Origin: JBMZCV01 sp049613665
GTDB taxonomy: Bacteria; Bacteroidota; Bacteroidia; Chitinophagales; UBA2359
Assembly: GCA_049613665.1 (NCBI GenBank)
Contig: JBMZCV010000145.1
Coordinates: 1-12,965 of the forward strand
Length of the DNA stretch: 12,965 nucleotides
Direction: 5' to 3'
The translations under genes were made by a program, and so were the position numbers. This document shows positions 5,981 through 12,965 of this stretch, in pieces. Below the pieces are notes generated by a model. That model did not search any database, was not told where the DNA came from, and was given only the letters and a program-made list of their open reading frames with translations. How positions within the stretch are numbered: position 1 is the first letter of the stretch; each line of letters opens with the position of its first letter.

Positions 5981-8900
5981 TCAGCCTGTTTGTTTTTCGT
6001 AAAGCTCCAAAATTTCTTGATTAACAGCCACTTTATACAAAAAAGAATGCCGCAAAACAATATCATCAATTTTTGCAGCTTGCAACTGCAAACATTGGTG
6101 TAAAGCCTCTAATATTTGTTTGCTTTGTTTATGATTATTGCTTTTTAACATGTGAAAAATTCTTAAATACGTTTTTGGCGAACATTCCGACTTTTCCAGC
6201 TTTTCTAAATCTACCGTATCTGTTAAAAAATGATTAATATAGCTTAATGATTTTTCTTTTTTTCCTTCCAAAAAATAAATATAACCGATAGAAAAATGAC
6301 TTTCTAAAGCTTTGTGCTGAAAGTTAAGGGCATTTAGCATATTAATATTATTGTTTAAATGAAAAATGGCTTTATCATATTCTTCAAGATAAATATATAA
6401 TTCTCCCAAATAAAAATGTACATTTGCTATGCCCAATTTATCTTTTAGTTGTTGTTTTATTGCAAGAGATTTTTCCAAATATCTAAAGGCTTGTTCTGTT
6501 TCTAAAATTTGTTGAGCCACCAAAGATAAATTGACTAGCGAATCGCTTTCGCCTTGCTTATTCCTTAATTCTTGTTCAATTTTAATAGACATTTCAAAAG
6601 AATGCTTTGCTTTTTTATAATCTCCCAACTCATATAGTGCCGTACCCAAATTGTTGATTGCATAACTTAAATAGGGTTTCTGTCCGATTTCTTCACATAT
6701 AACAATACTTTCTTCTGCATGTTTTTTCGCATTTGCCCAATCTCCTTGTGTCATTGCATTGCTGGCCAAATTGATGAGCATACTAGCAATTCCGCTTTTG
6801 CTTTTCAGATGCTGAAAAATTTTCAAAGCAGCTTTATTGTACTTTTCTGCTTCTTGATATGCTCCTTTATTGCCAACAATTAAAGCCAAATTGCTCAAAG
6901 CACTACTTTCAACATCAAGATTGCCTATTTCTTTAGACATTTGTACTACTTGCTTAAAATATTGTTCTGCTTCTTCATAGTTTCCTAACATAAAAGCAAT
7001 AACACCTAAATTATTTAAACTATATATTTTGCCCGCATAATCGCCTATTTCTCGCCGAATTTGCAAAGATTGTTCCGTCTCTACAATTGCCTCCTCAAAA
7101 TTTCCCTGTGTTTGATGCAAAAGAGCGATATTATACAAAGTGTTTCCCTCTCCTATTTTATCGCCTGACTGTTGGAATATTTCCAATGTTTGTTTCAAAT
7201 ATGTTAATGCTTGTTCATAATCGCCCGTACTTTTATACATCATAGCCAAATTTTCTAACGTAATGGCTCTTCTGCTTTCTTTTTCTATATTTGTAAAAAT
7301 AATTAATGCCTTTTTCAGCATTATTTCGGCTTCTTTGTAGTCATCTAACAATCTCAATGTACGTCCCCATTGTTGGTAGGCTTCTGCTTGCCAAAAAAGC
7401 ACATCATTTTTTTTGGCCAAAGCAAGCAAGTTTTTACTTTCAGCAATAGCTGTTGAATATTCATATACTGTATTGGCATATTTGGCCATTAAAAAAATAG
7501 CATTGGCTTGTTTTTCTTCATCATTTATTTTTTTTGCCAATTGTTTTATGGCTAAAATATCTTGTTTTTGTTCTTTGCGGTTGGCTTGCAGGCGATATAC
7601 CTGCTCTCGCATACATAACAATTCATATTTTTCAATGTCTTCATTTGGCAAAGCAATTTCTAATGCACGACTCAAATAATTAATCGCAACCATATTTGCA
7701 AATTGTTCGGCAGCAAACAAGCCTGCATGTTTTGCATAAAAAAACTCTTTTTCTCTATTGTTAGCTTGCTTATAATGGTAAGCCAAAAGTGGCAGATATG
7801 GAATGAGTGTTTTAGCAATAATAGGTAAGCTGAGTTTGTTTTTCGAAATATTTGAAGCACTTCCATATTTTTCTATATACCATTCTGCCACCATTTCGTG
7901 CAGTATTCTTCTTTGCTGAAACAAAAGTGTTTGATAGGCTACTTCTTGTGTAATGATATGCTTGAAAATATAGCTTAAATTGGGTTCGGGAATTTCCATA
8001 GGTGTCAAATCTACCTTTTCCAAAGCCTTGAGGTGTGGCTTTAATATTTCATCTGATATAATATCATATTTATTCAACACATGTTTTAGCGAAGCATAAG
8101 AAAAAGAGCGGCCTATGACTGCTCCTATTTTTAAAATAAATTGCCTTTCGGAAGACAATTGGTCAATACGAGCCAAAATCAATCCCTGAATAGTTGTGGG
8201 CAAAGCTTGTAATACCTCATCTAGTTTTCCTGTAATAATACATTGATTATACTTTTCTCCTTTTTCTAAACGAATAATTTTTTGGTCATATAATGTAAAT
8301 ATAAGTTCTTCTGCAAAAAAAGGATTTCCTTCGGCTCTATCAATAACTACTTGCTGCAAGCTTTTTGGTAAACCATTTTTGAGCAATTGGAAGCGATTTT
8401 CTATCAATTTGATGCTTTCAGGTGCTGTTAGGTTTTGTAACGATAATTCTTCTATATCGGTAAACAATCTAATAGCTTCGATGTGGTGCCAAAAAATAGC
8501 AGTTTGGTTTTGTGGTCGCATCGTGAGCAAGAGCCAAAATCGCTGAGTAGAAACAACTAAAGCACGCAAAATTGATATTAACAATAGCCAAGATTCATTG
8601 TCAAGCCAGTGCACATCTTCTATGACCAAAACTAAAGGACGTTCTTGCATCCATATTTTAAACAATTCGGCCAAAAAATAAGCTAAATTTTGATGTTTTA
8701 GCTTAAAATCAAGTTGCTTGGTAAAGCTGGTTTCTTCAAAGCTTAAATTCAAAATGTTGTTGAGCAAAGGCAAACGAGGCATTTCTTTTGGAGCAACTTG
8801 CTGCACAACATTTCGCACAATATTTTCTTGCTCTGCTATTTCTTGCACATTTTCGATACGAAAATAAGAAATCAATATTTCACGCCAAACCCTATAAGGC

Positions 8901-10447
8901 GTTTGTTGTTCGATGCTAAAACCTGCTCCACTAAGTCCGATAATATCCGAATCTCGCAAAATATAAGCCAATTCTTGCACCAATCTGGTTTTTCCCATGC
9001 CTGCTTCGCCTTCAATGATGCTAATATGGTGTTTATTATTTTTTATCTTGGCCAAAGCTCCATAAAAAGCTTTTATTTCAGTTTTTCGTCCAACCAGATT
9101 ATAAGCCTGTTTCAACTGTTTGTTTCTGCCATTTTTTGCAGATTCCACAGGTTCATAAATCCTTACCAAACCTTTGCGGCCTTTCACACGAATGGGCTGC
9201 CGCACCTCAAATTTTATTTTCTGACGCACTCGCTTATAGGTTTCAAAATCGCAAAGTATGGTTTTGGGCAATGCCTGTGCCATCAGTCGTGCCGACAAAT
9301 TGACGGTATCGCCCATCACCGTATATTCTCGCCTAGTTGTGCTTCCTACCGCTCCCGAAAAAACCCTTCCAGAAGTAATGCCTATCGAAAACGAACAGGC
9401 TGTAATAGGTGCTGGCATCTTTATTTTTTGCAATTTCATAGCACAACGAATCGTTCTTAGCGGTGTATCTTCATGTGCAAAAGGTGGTGCTCCAAATAAT
9501 ATTAAAACAATTGTTCCTTTATCATCTACTACCATTTTGTCGAGCGTGCCTTGATAATAATAGACAATATTTTGAATGTCTTGCAATATTTTATTTAAAT
9601 GTTGATGTACCTTTTTTTGGCTATAATCAATGCTATTTATTTTAATAAAAAGTACGCTCATCGGCCGCAATTCCGATAGCCATGTCTGCAATTTTTGCTT
9701 TTGATTTATCCAATATCGAACAGGGCCTGGAATAAATTTGAGCATATATTGAGATACTTCATTGATTTGCTGAATGTTTTTCCAATCAATATGCTGTATT
9801 TCTCCAATTGCTATTTCTGTATCGGTTAGCATTGTTTGGGCTACCAAACTCATTTTAATGCTAAAATCTATATGTGCTTCATGTTTTTTGCTAGTTGCTA
9901 TCATTTGTTCTACGGCTTCTCCTGCTATCACACATTCGCATCTTTTGAGCTGCCCTCCCACTTCAAACAAACTGACATTGCCAATACTGATGCTTATTTT
10001 CATGCCCATCTTAGTCTTGCCAATGCTTGTTGTAAGGTTAATGTATTTTCTTTCGAAAAGTAACTGAATTTTTTGTGCTGCTTGCCACGCCAATTTCGTA
10101 ACAATCTTTTTGTTTTGATGAGCACTTGTTGGAAACCAAACTAGCAAAGCATCTCCAATAAACTTGACAACTTCCCCTCCTTCTGCTTCTATAATTTGTA
10201 TGATGGCATCAAAATAATTGTTTAGTATTTGTGTCAGTTCTTCTGTGCCTTGCAAGCCTTTTTGAGCAAGCTGTTCGGTTAATGCAGTAAAACCAGAAAC
10301 ATCTGCAAAAAGTAAAGCAGCCTCCATATTTTCAACAAGTTTATTATTAGTATTTTGCTGTTTTCTATGTTTTATAATTTTTTGCAACAAAACTTTTGGC
10401 AAATAAGCTGACAAGGTTTGTGTGTGTATTACTGGTTGCTTTTGCAT
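5981..10447 (-). CDS. Soluble adenylyl cyclase-like protein: tandem class III cyclase domains, P-loop ATPase, TPR solenoid
   Basis: Predicted cytosolic enzyme of 1,488 residues making cAMP from ATP. No signal peptide or membrane segment is visible. Order: C1 cyclase (about 40-190; LLFADVSGFTALTE, VVKFIGDALL; metal ligands Asp49 and Asp99); C2 cyclase (about 262-400; DKMVVDDKG, EYTVMGDTVNLSAR; adenine-contact type Lys304 and Thr376, transition-state Asn383 and Arg387); ATPase (about 451-730; Walker A GEAGMGKT 480-487, Walker B LVLVIEDVHWLD 605-616); winged-helix-like linker; eleven TPRs (981-1420). C2 has Lys269 where the first metal Asp should be and C1 has Glu180/Ala184 for Asn/Arg, so one active site should form at the C1-C2 interface. 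This is the layout of animal ADCY10 (1,610 residues), with shared phrases such as LSELRP between C1 and C2. The start is supported by SAYLPK, matching AAHLPD in the human N-terminus. Monocistronic. Confidence 0.92.
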   Translation of the reverse strand: MQKQPVIHTQTLSAYLPKVLLQKIIKHRKQQNTNNKLVENMEAALLFADVSGFTALTEQLAQKGLQGTEELTQILNNYFDAIIQIIEAEGGEVVKFIGDALLVWFPTSAHQNKKIVTKLAWQAAQKIQLLFERKYINLTTSIGKTKMGMKISISIGNVSLFEVGGQLKRCECVIAGEAVEQMIATSKKHEAHIDFSIKMSLVAQTMLTDTEIAIGEIQHIDWKNIQQINEVSQYMLKFIPGPVRYWINQKQKLQTWLSELRPMSVLFIKINSIDYSQKKVHQHLNKILQDIQNIVYYYQGTLDKMVVDDKGTIVLILFGAPPFAHEDTPLRTIRCAMKLQKIKMPAPITACSFSIGITSGRVFSGAVGSTTRREYTVMGDTVNLSARLMAQALPKTILCDFETYKRVRQKIKFEVRQPIRVKGRKGLVRIYEPVESAKNGRNKQLKQAYNLVGRKTEIKAFYGALAKIKNNKHHISIIEGEAGMGKTRLVQELAYILRDSDIIGLSGAGFSIEQQTPYRVWREILISYFRIENVQEIAEQENIVRNVVQQVAPKEMPRLPLLNNILNLSFEETSFTKQLDFKLKHQNLAYFLAELFKIWMQERPLVLVIEDVHWLDNESWLLLISILRALVVSTQRFWLLLTMRPQNQTAIFWHHIEAIRLFTDIEELSLQNLTAPESIKLIENRFQLLKNGLPKSLQQVVIDRAEGNPFFAEELIFTLYDQKIIRLEKGEKYNQCIITGKLDEVLQALPTTIQGLILARIDQLSSERQFILKIGAVIGRSFSYASLKHVLNKYDIISDEILKPHLKALEKVDLTPMEIPEPNLSYIFKHIITQEVAYQTLLFQQRRILHEMVAEWYIEKYGSASNISKNKLSLPIIAKTLIPYLPLLAYHYKQANNREKEFFYAKHAGLFAAEQFANMVAINYLSRALEIALPNEDIEKYELLCMREQVYRLQANRKEQKQDILAIKQLAKKINDEEKQANAIFLMAKYANTVYEYSTAIAESKNLLALAKKNDVLFWQAEAYQQWGRTLRLLDDYKEAEIMLKKALIIFTNIEKESRRAITLENLAMMYKSTGDYEQALTYLKQTLEIFQQSGDKIGEGNTLYNIALLHQTQGNFEEAIVETEQSLQIRREIGDYAGKIYSLNNLGVIAFMLGNYEEAEQYFKQVVQMSKEIGNLDVESSALSNLALIVGNKGAYQEAEKYNKAALKIFQHLKSKSGIASMLINLASNAMTQGDWANAKKHAEESIVICEEIGQKPYLSYAINNLGTALYELGDYKKAKHSFEMSIKIEQELRNKQGESDSLVNLSLVAQQILETEQAFRYLEKSLAIKQQLKDKLGIANVHFYLGELYIYLEEYDKAIFHLNNNINMLNALNFQHKALESHFSIGYIYFLEGKKEKSLSYINHFLTDTVDLEKLEKSECSPKTYLRIFHMLKSNNHKQSKQILEALHQCLQLQAAKIDDIVLRHSFLYKVAVNQEILELYEKQTG
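6188..7507 (-). repeat. Eleven exact 40-residue TPR units (120-bp period) within the cyclase gene
   Basis: Residues 981-1420 divide into eleven consecutive blocks of exactly 40 residues with no insertion or deletion. The usual block has N-L-G/A in helix A, then G-(D/N)-Y-(E/K)-(E/K)-A and a helix-B end such as L-E-I. Clear units include NLAMMYKSTGDYEQA, NLGVIAFMLGNYEEA and NLGTALYELGDYKKA. A 40-residue unit is longer than the standard 34 and is typical of kinesin-light-chain/LGN-type TPRs that bind peptides or partner proteins. The first (981-1020) and eighth (1301-1340) are the weakest. The copies are diverged at DNA level. Confidence 0.85.
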
Positions 10448-10481
10448 AGATTTAATGTATTTTTCATAGGTAAGTGCTAAA

Positions 10482-10496
10482 TACTATTTCATAGTA
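10482..10496. promoter_or_regulatory. Inverted repeat just upstream of the cyclase gene
   Basis: TACTAT-TTC-ATAGTA is a perfect inverted repeat with 6-bp arms and a 3-base spacer, 35 bases upstream of the cyclase start codon. Read on the minus strand, its surroundings (TTACTATGAAATAGTAT) agree with 14 of 17 bases of TTACTGAAAAATAGTAT at 4695-4711. It is a candidate operator or leader hairpin; chance is possible in such AT-rich DNA. Confidence 0.35.
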
Positions 10497-10667
10497 AGAT
10501 GATTTATATTAACATATTTGTATTTATATATGTTAGCTTTCATAAAATAAATCTGTTTAAATACTTATCAAATAGCAAGGTAATATAGCAAACTTATTGG
10601 TGCTACAATAAAAACTACCTCTATTTTATACATTTACAGTAAAAAATTACGTTTATATTAAACTAAC

Positions 10668-10690
10668 AATAGCTTGAAAAATAAGCTATT
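10668..10690. repeat. Perfect 8-bp inverted repeat
   Basis: AATAGCTT (10668-10675) and AAGCTATT (10683-10690) are perfect complements around a 7-base A-rich loop. It lies mid-way between the two divergent genes and shares AATAGCT with the palindrome at 4748-4763. It could be an operator for either gene. No T tract follows, so it is not a terminator. Confidence 0.4.
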
Positions 10691-10739
10691 ACACATGCAC
10701 AATATCAATAAATTGTATTTAATTTTATGTAAATTTAAA

Positions 10740-10747
10740 TAGGTTTG
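10740..10747 (+). promoter_or_regulatory. Candidate -7 box of the transglycosylase promoter
   Basis: TAGGTTTG fits the Bacteroidota -7 consensus TAnnTTTG. A TTG at 10713-10715 lies 24 bases upstream, just outside the 17-23 spacing reported for Flavobacterium. The implied leader is close to 190 bases, which is long. The match is weak evidence by itself. Confidence 0.3.
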
Positions 10748-10851
10748 TTCTTTCAAGAATAAAAGAATGTTTCTCTTTTTGAAAAACAAAACAAATTAAA
10801 ATGTGTTTATTTTTTCTTATTTTGTTCGTTTTTTCTCAAAAAAAAACTTAT

Positions 10852-10881
10852 CATAACAGCCAACGCTTAGTAGCTATTATG
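10852..10881. repeat. Imperfect inverted repeat upstream of the transglycosylase gene
   Basis: CATAACAGC (10852-10860) pairs with GCTATTATG (10873-10881) except for one mismatch, with a 12-base loop. It ends 55 bases before the start at 10937, so it would be in the 5' leader or act as an operator. Its significance is uncertain. Confidence 0.3.
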
Positions 10882-10936
10882 ATTGCATCATTTGGCGAAA
10901 AAGCTATTGTTTTTCTATTAAAATTTTTATTCTAAA

Positions 10937-12769
10937 ATGATAACTATGCTCAAAAATTGCTTTTTATTTGTTTTTCTATTGCTACTTTCGCTCCCTCACT
11001 TGATAGCACAAGCAGATGCACAACGTAGCTATTATATTGATGAACATGGTAGCATTATTTATTACGAGAAACAACCTAATTCCAATAAAAATATTACTTC
11101 GCCTAGCGTATCTCCAATACCTACTTACGAGTCCGTGCCTGTTTTTAGCGACGAAATTTACAGAGCTAGAATTGAAGCTATTGGAGCTAATTTTGATTTT
11201 CCTCTTACCTATAATAAGTATGTTAGAAGTTATATCCATGTTTATACGGTTAGAAAAAGAGATTTGGCAAACCGAATTTTAGGCTATACAGATACCTACT
11301 TTCCTCTTTTTGAGCAAGTTTTGGCAAGACATGGCTTACCTACCGAATTAAAATATTTGGCCATACAAGAGTCTGCTTTGCGAACTACTGCTGTTTCGAG
11401 AGCTGGTGCTACGGGACTGTGGCAATTGATGAAAGCTACTGCTAAAGAGTTGGGTTTGACAGTGACTACTTATGTAGATGAAAGGCGAGACCCCTACAAA
11501 TCGACCGATGCAGCAGTACGCTATCTGAAACGTTTGCATCGCAAATATGGCGATTGGATGTTGGTTATTGCAGCTTATAATTGTGGGCCTGGAAATGTCA
11601 ATAAAGCCATCAGACGTTCTGGTGGAAAACGAAATTTTTGGAGCATCAGACGATATTTGCCACGAGAAACAAGAGATTATGTGCCTGCATATATTGCTTG
11701 TGCCTATTGGACAAACCATTATCTTGACCATAATCTTTCTCCTACTTATCCTGCTTATCCTTTGGCTTTCAACAATACTAGCACCTTGAAGGTTACTGGA
11801 AAAATTGATTTGGATGAGATGGCTCGTGCTTTATATCTCGACCCTGAAAAATTGGCGTTTATGAATCCTGCTTTGCGACAAAAGAAAATGCCTTACAATA
11901 CTTATACCTACGATATTCATTTGCCAACTAGCGAACTCTATGCTTTTGAACAATGGCGTGGGCAAGGTAGCTTGCGTATCAGCAATGAATATTCAGATAT
12001 TGATATGAATAAAATACCTACACCATCTCAGCCTGTTGTTGGAGTATCCGAAACTTATACTTTAGATGCCAATGGCAAACCGATGGCCATACGACCCAAT
12101 ATGCCTAGTAGTTATTCTCAGCGGAATACTACTACTTCGGCCACACCTGATAATGTGCCTGCAAATCCTAATGCTACTAGCCAAAAAGAAGCAACAGTAT
12201 TGGGCAAAACACCTGTTTTTTATATGAGTCGGTCGGGCGATACTGTAGAAAAAATTGCGGAATGGTATGAATGTAGCGTAGTAGATTTAGTAAGTTGGAA
12301 TGATGGTCTAAATGTAGAACAACTAGAAGTAGGACAAAGAATAAAAATTTATGTGAAAAGCTATGAGGTAAGCGTTGCTGAAAAAAAGAAAGCGAAAAAA
12401 ACGACTACCAGCAAAAAGACTGCTAGCAAAAATAGCATTACCTACAAAGTTAGAAGAGGAGATACTTTGGGACATATTGCCGACCGAAATAATTGTACAG
12501 TTAGCGATTTAAGACGTTGGAATCCAGGCATTAGCACAAGACATCTGCCTATTGGCAAATCACTCAAAATATATACTTCGGCAAGTGCTGCTGCAAAACA
12601 CAATAATGGCGGTAGCGATATTAAGGCTTATATTGTGCGAAGAGGTGATACGATTTGGGGAATTGCCAAAAAACATCCAGGAAATTCTGTTGAATCTTTG
12701 CTGAAGTTAAATAATTTGCGAAAAAATAGCAAGTTGAAACCAGGCATGCCTTTAAAAGTAAAAATTTAA
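10937..12769 (+). CDS. mltD: MltD-like lytic transglycosylase with three LysM domains
   Basis: Secreted enzyme that cleaves peptidoglycan glycan strands to 1,6-anhydro-muropeptides. 610 residues from ATG 10937; ATG 10946 is an equally possible start. The signal peptide (LKNCFLFVFLLLLSLPHLIAQA) has no lipobox Cys, unlike the E. coli lipoprotein MltD. The SLT domain spans about 125-265: ELKYLAIQESALR with catalytic Glu145, SRAGATGLWQLM, AAVRYLKRLH, and IAAYNCGPGNVNKAI. A linker with Ser/Thr/Pro-rich and Lys-rich stretches leads to LysM domains at about 427-473 (SGDTVEKIAEWY), 501-547 (RRGDTLGHIADRN) and 563-610 (RRGDTIWGIAKKH), which bind GlcNAc-containing glycan. E. coli MltD has two LysM domains, so the count differs slightly. 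It probably acts in wall turnover or growth. Monocistronic: divergent from the cyclase gene, with its own terminator. Confidence 0.92.
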   Translation: MITMLKNCFLFVFLLLLSLPHLIAQADAQRSYYIDEHGSIIYYEKQPNSNKNITSPSVSPIPTYESVPVFSDEIYRARIEAIGANFDFPLTYNKYVRSYIHVYTVRKRDLANRILGYTDTYFPLFEQVLARHGLPTELKYLAIQESALRTTAVSRAGATGLWQLMKATAKELGLTVTTYVDERRDPYKSTDAAVRYLKRLHRKYGDWMLVIAAYNCGPGNVNKAIRRSGGKRNFWSIRRYLPRETRDYVPAYIACAYWTNHYLDHNLSPTYPAYPLAFNNTSTLKVTGKIDLDEMARALYLDPEKLAFMNPALRQKKMPYNTYTYDIHLPTSELYAFEQWRGQGSLRISNEYSDIDMNKIPTPSQPVVGVSETYTLDANGKPMAIRPNMPSSYSQRNTTTSATPDNVPANPNATSQKEATVLGKTPVFYMSRSGDTVEKIAEWYECSVVDLVSWNDGLNVEQLEVGQRIKIYVKSYEVSVAEKKKAKKTTTSKKTASKNSITYKVRRGDTLGHIADRNNCTVSDLRRWNPGISTRHLPIGKSLKIYTSASAAAKHNNGGSDIKAYIVRRGDTIWGIAKKHPGNSVESLLKLNNLRKNSKLKPGMPLKVKI

Positions 12770-12871
12770 GAAAAATTTCAAACATTTTTTGAAAAAAATA
12801 AATTTACCCTGTGACCACATTTATCAATTGCGTCAGAATGGCGAGTTGAGTGTAGTGATTTGAGTAATTAT

Positions 12872-12899
12872 AGGGTGTCTGGAGAGGCACCCTTTTTTT
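12872..12899 (+). terminator. Intrinsic terminator after the transglycosylase gene
   Basis: GGGTGTC (12873-12879) pairs with GGCACCC (12886-12892), seven pairs including one wobble around a six-base loop, followed by seven T (12893-12899). It is 103 bases after the stop at 12769, leaving a 3' untranslated region that is less AT-rich than its surroundings. There is no A tract on the left side, so it should work on the + strand only. Confidence 0.85.
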
Positions 12900-12916
12900 A
12901 TTTTTACTCCAAAAAA

Positions 12917-12965
12917 ATGGTTCAAAGTGAAATCATTTGGTCAAAAATTTTAAATTTGCCCAAAA
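12917..12965 (+). CDS. Possible start of a downstream gene (partial)
   Basis: ATG at 12917 opens a frame of 16 codons (MVQSEIIWSKILNLPK) that runs off the window. It starts only 17 bases after the terminator T tract, leaving little room for a promoter, and minus-strand frames here also stay open for up to 13 codons. It is not identifiable and may be chance. Confidence 0.2.
   Translation, partial: MVQSEIIWSKILNLPK

Larger units (their letters stand above)
10448..10936. other. Divergent intergenic region between the cyclase and transglycosylase genes
   Basis: 489 bases, very AT-rich, with no coding frame. It must hold the promoters of both flanking genes. Candidate sites: on the minus strand TAAGTTTG (10596-10589), an exact TAnnTTTG box for the cyclase gene with a long leader and no clear -33 TTG; on the plus strand TAGGTTTG (10740-10747) for the transglycosylase. 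Inverted repeats at 10482-10496, 10668-10690 and 10852-10881 are listed separately. I see no known riboswitch or small RNA. Confidence 0.5.

Noticed and set aside
8798..9460. 220-codon + strand open frame, and 98-codon frame at 9258-9554
   Set aside because: Both lie antisense inside the ATPase/cyclase-coding part of 5981-10447, whose protein shows clear motifs there. Their translations have no domain and an odd Cys/Phe/Ser-rich composition, so they are shadows.
11348..11731. 127-codon minus-strand open frame
   Set aside because: It is antisense to the SLT domain of the transglycosylase, including its catalytic region. It has no recognisable motif.
12806..12893. Attenuator: AGGGT at 12872 could pair with ACCCT at 12806 instead of with the terminator arm
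   Set aside because: The alternative helix is only five pairs over a 60-base distance, much weaker than the terminator stem. It is downstream of a complete gene with no clear gene after it.

Overview
The window looks like a chromosomal segment from a low-GC member of the Bacteroidota. The evidence is AT-rich intergenic DNA, no obvious Shine-Dalgarno sequences, long non-coding gaps, a PD40/OmpA outer-membrane protein, a Bacteroidota-type outer-membrane barrel protein and a few matches to the TAnnTTTG promoter element. It appears to be ordinary chromosome: I see no integrase, transposase, tRNA, rRNA, CRISPR array or phage gene. The order or species cannot be fixed from this sequence.

Layout. 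Positions 1-27 may be the tail of an upstream gene, followed by a structured terminator region (94-208) and a very AT-rich non-coding stretch to 827. Next come a secreted PD40-OmpA protein with two C-terminal SPOR-like domains (828-2843, +), a lipoprotein-type family I inorganic pyrophosphatase (3071-3712, +), an OsmC-family protein (3988-4401, -), an uncharacterised outer-membrane barrel protein (4977-5816, +), a 1,488-residue multidomain class III cyclase (5981-10447, -) and a secreted MltD-like lytic transglycosylase with three LysM domains (10937-12769, +). A clear intrinsic terminator follows at 12872-12899. Most genes stand alone with their own upstream and downstream DNA, so I see no multi-gene operon.

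The most interesting gene is the cyclase. Its order is cyclase C1, cyclase C2, P-loop ATPase, long TPR solenoid, the same order as animal soluble adenylyl cyclase (ADCY10). The catalytic residues are split between C1 and C2 in the way expected for a single pseudo-heterodimeric active site. The TPR part is eleven exact 40-residue units with no indels. Two of the residues contacting bicarbonate in the human enzyme appear changed, so its activating signal may differ.

Two genes point to the cell envelope: the PD40-OmpA-SPOR protein should bind peptidoglycan in two ways, and the MltD-like enzyme should cut it. The non-coding DNA holds a 45-bp inverted repeat (44/45 identical) about 4.2 kb apart, a third partial copy that makes a large palindrome between two divergent genes, and a related pair of hairpins that both sit between convergent genes.
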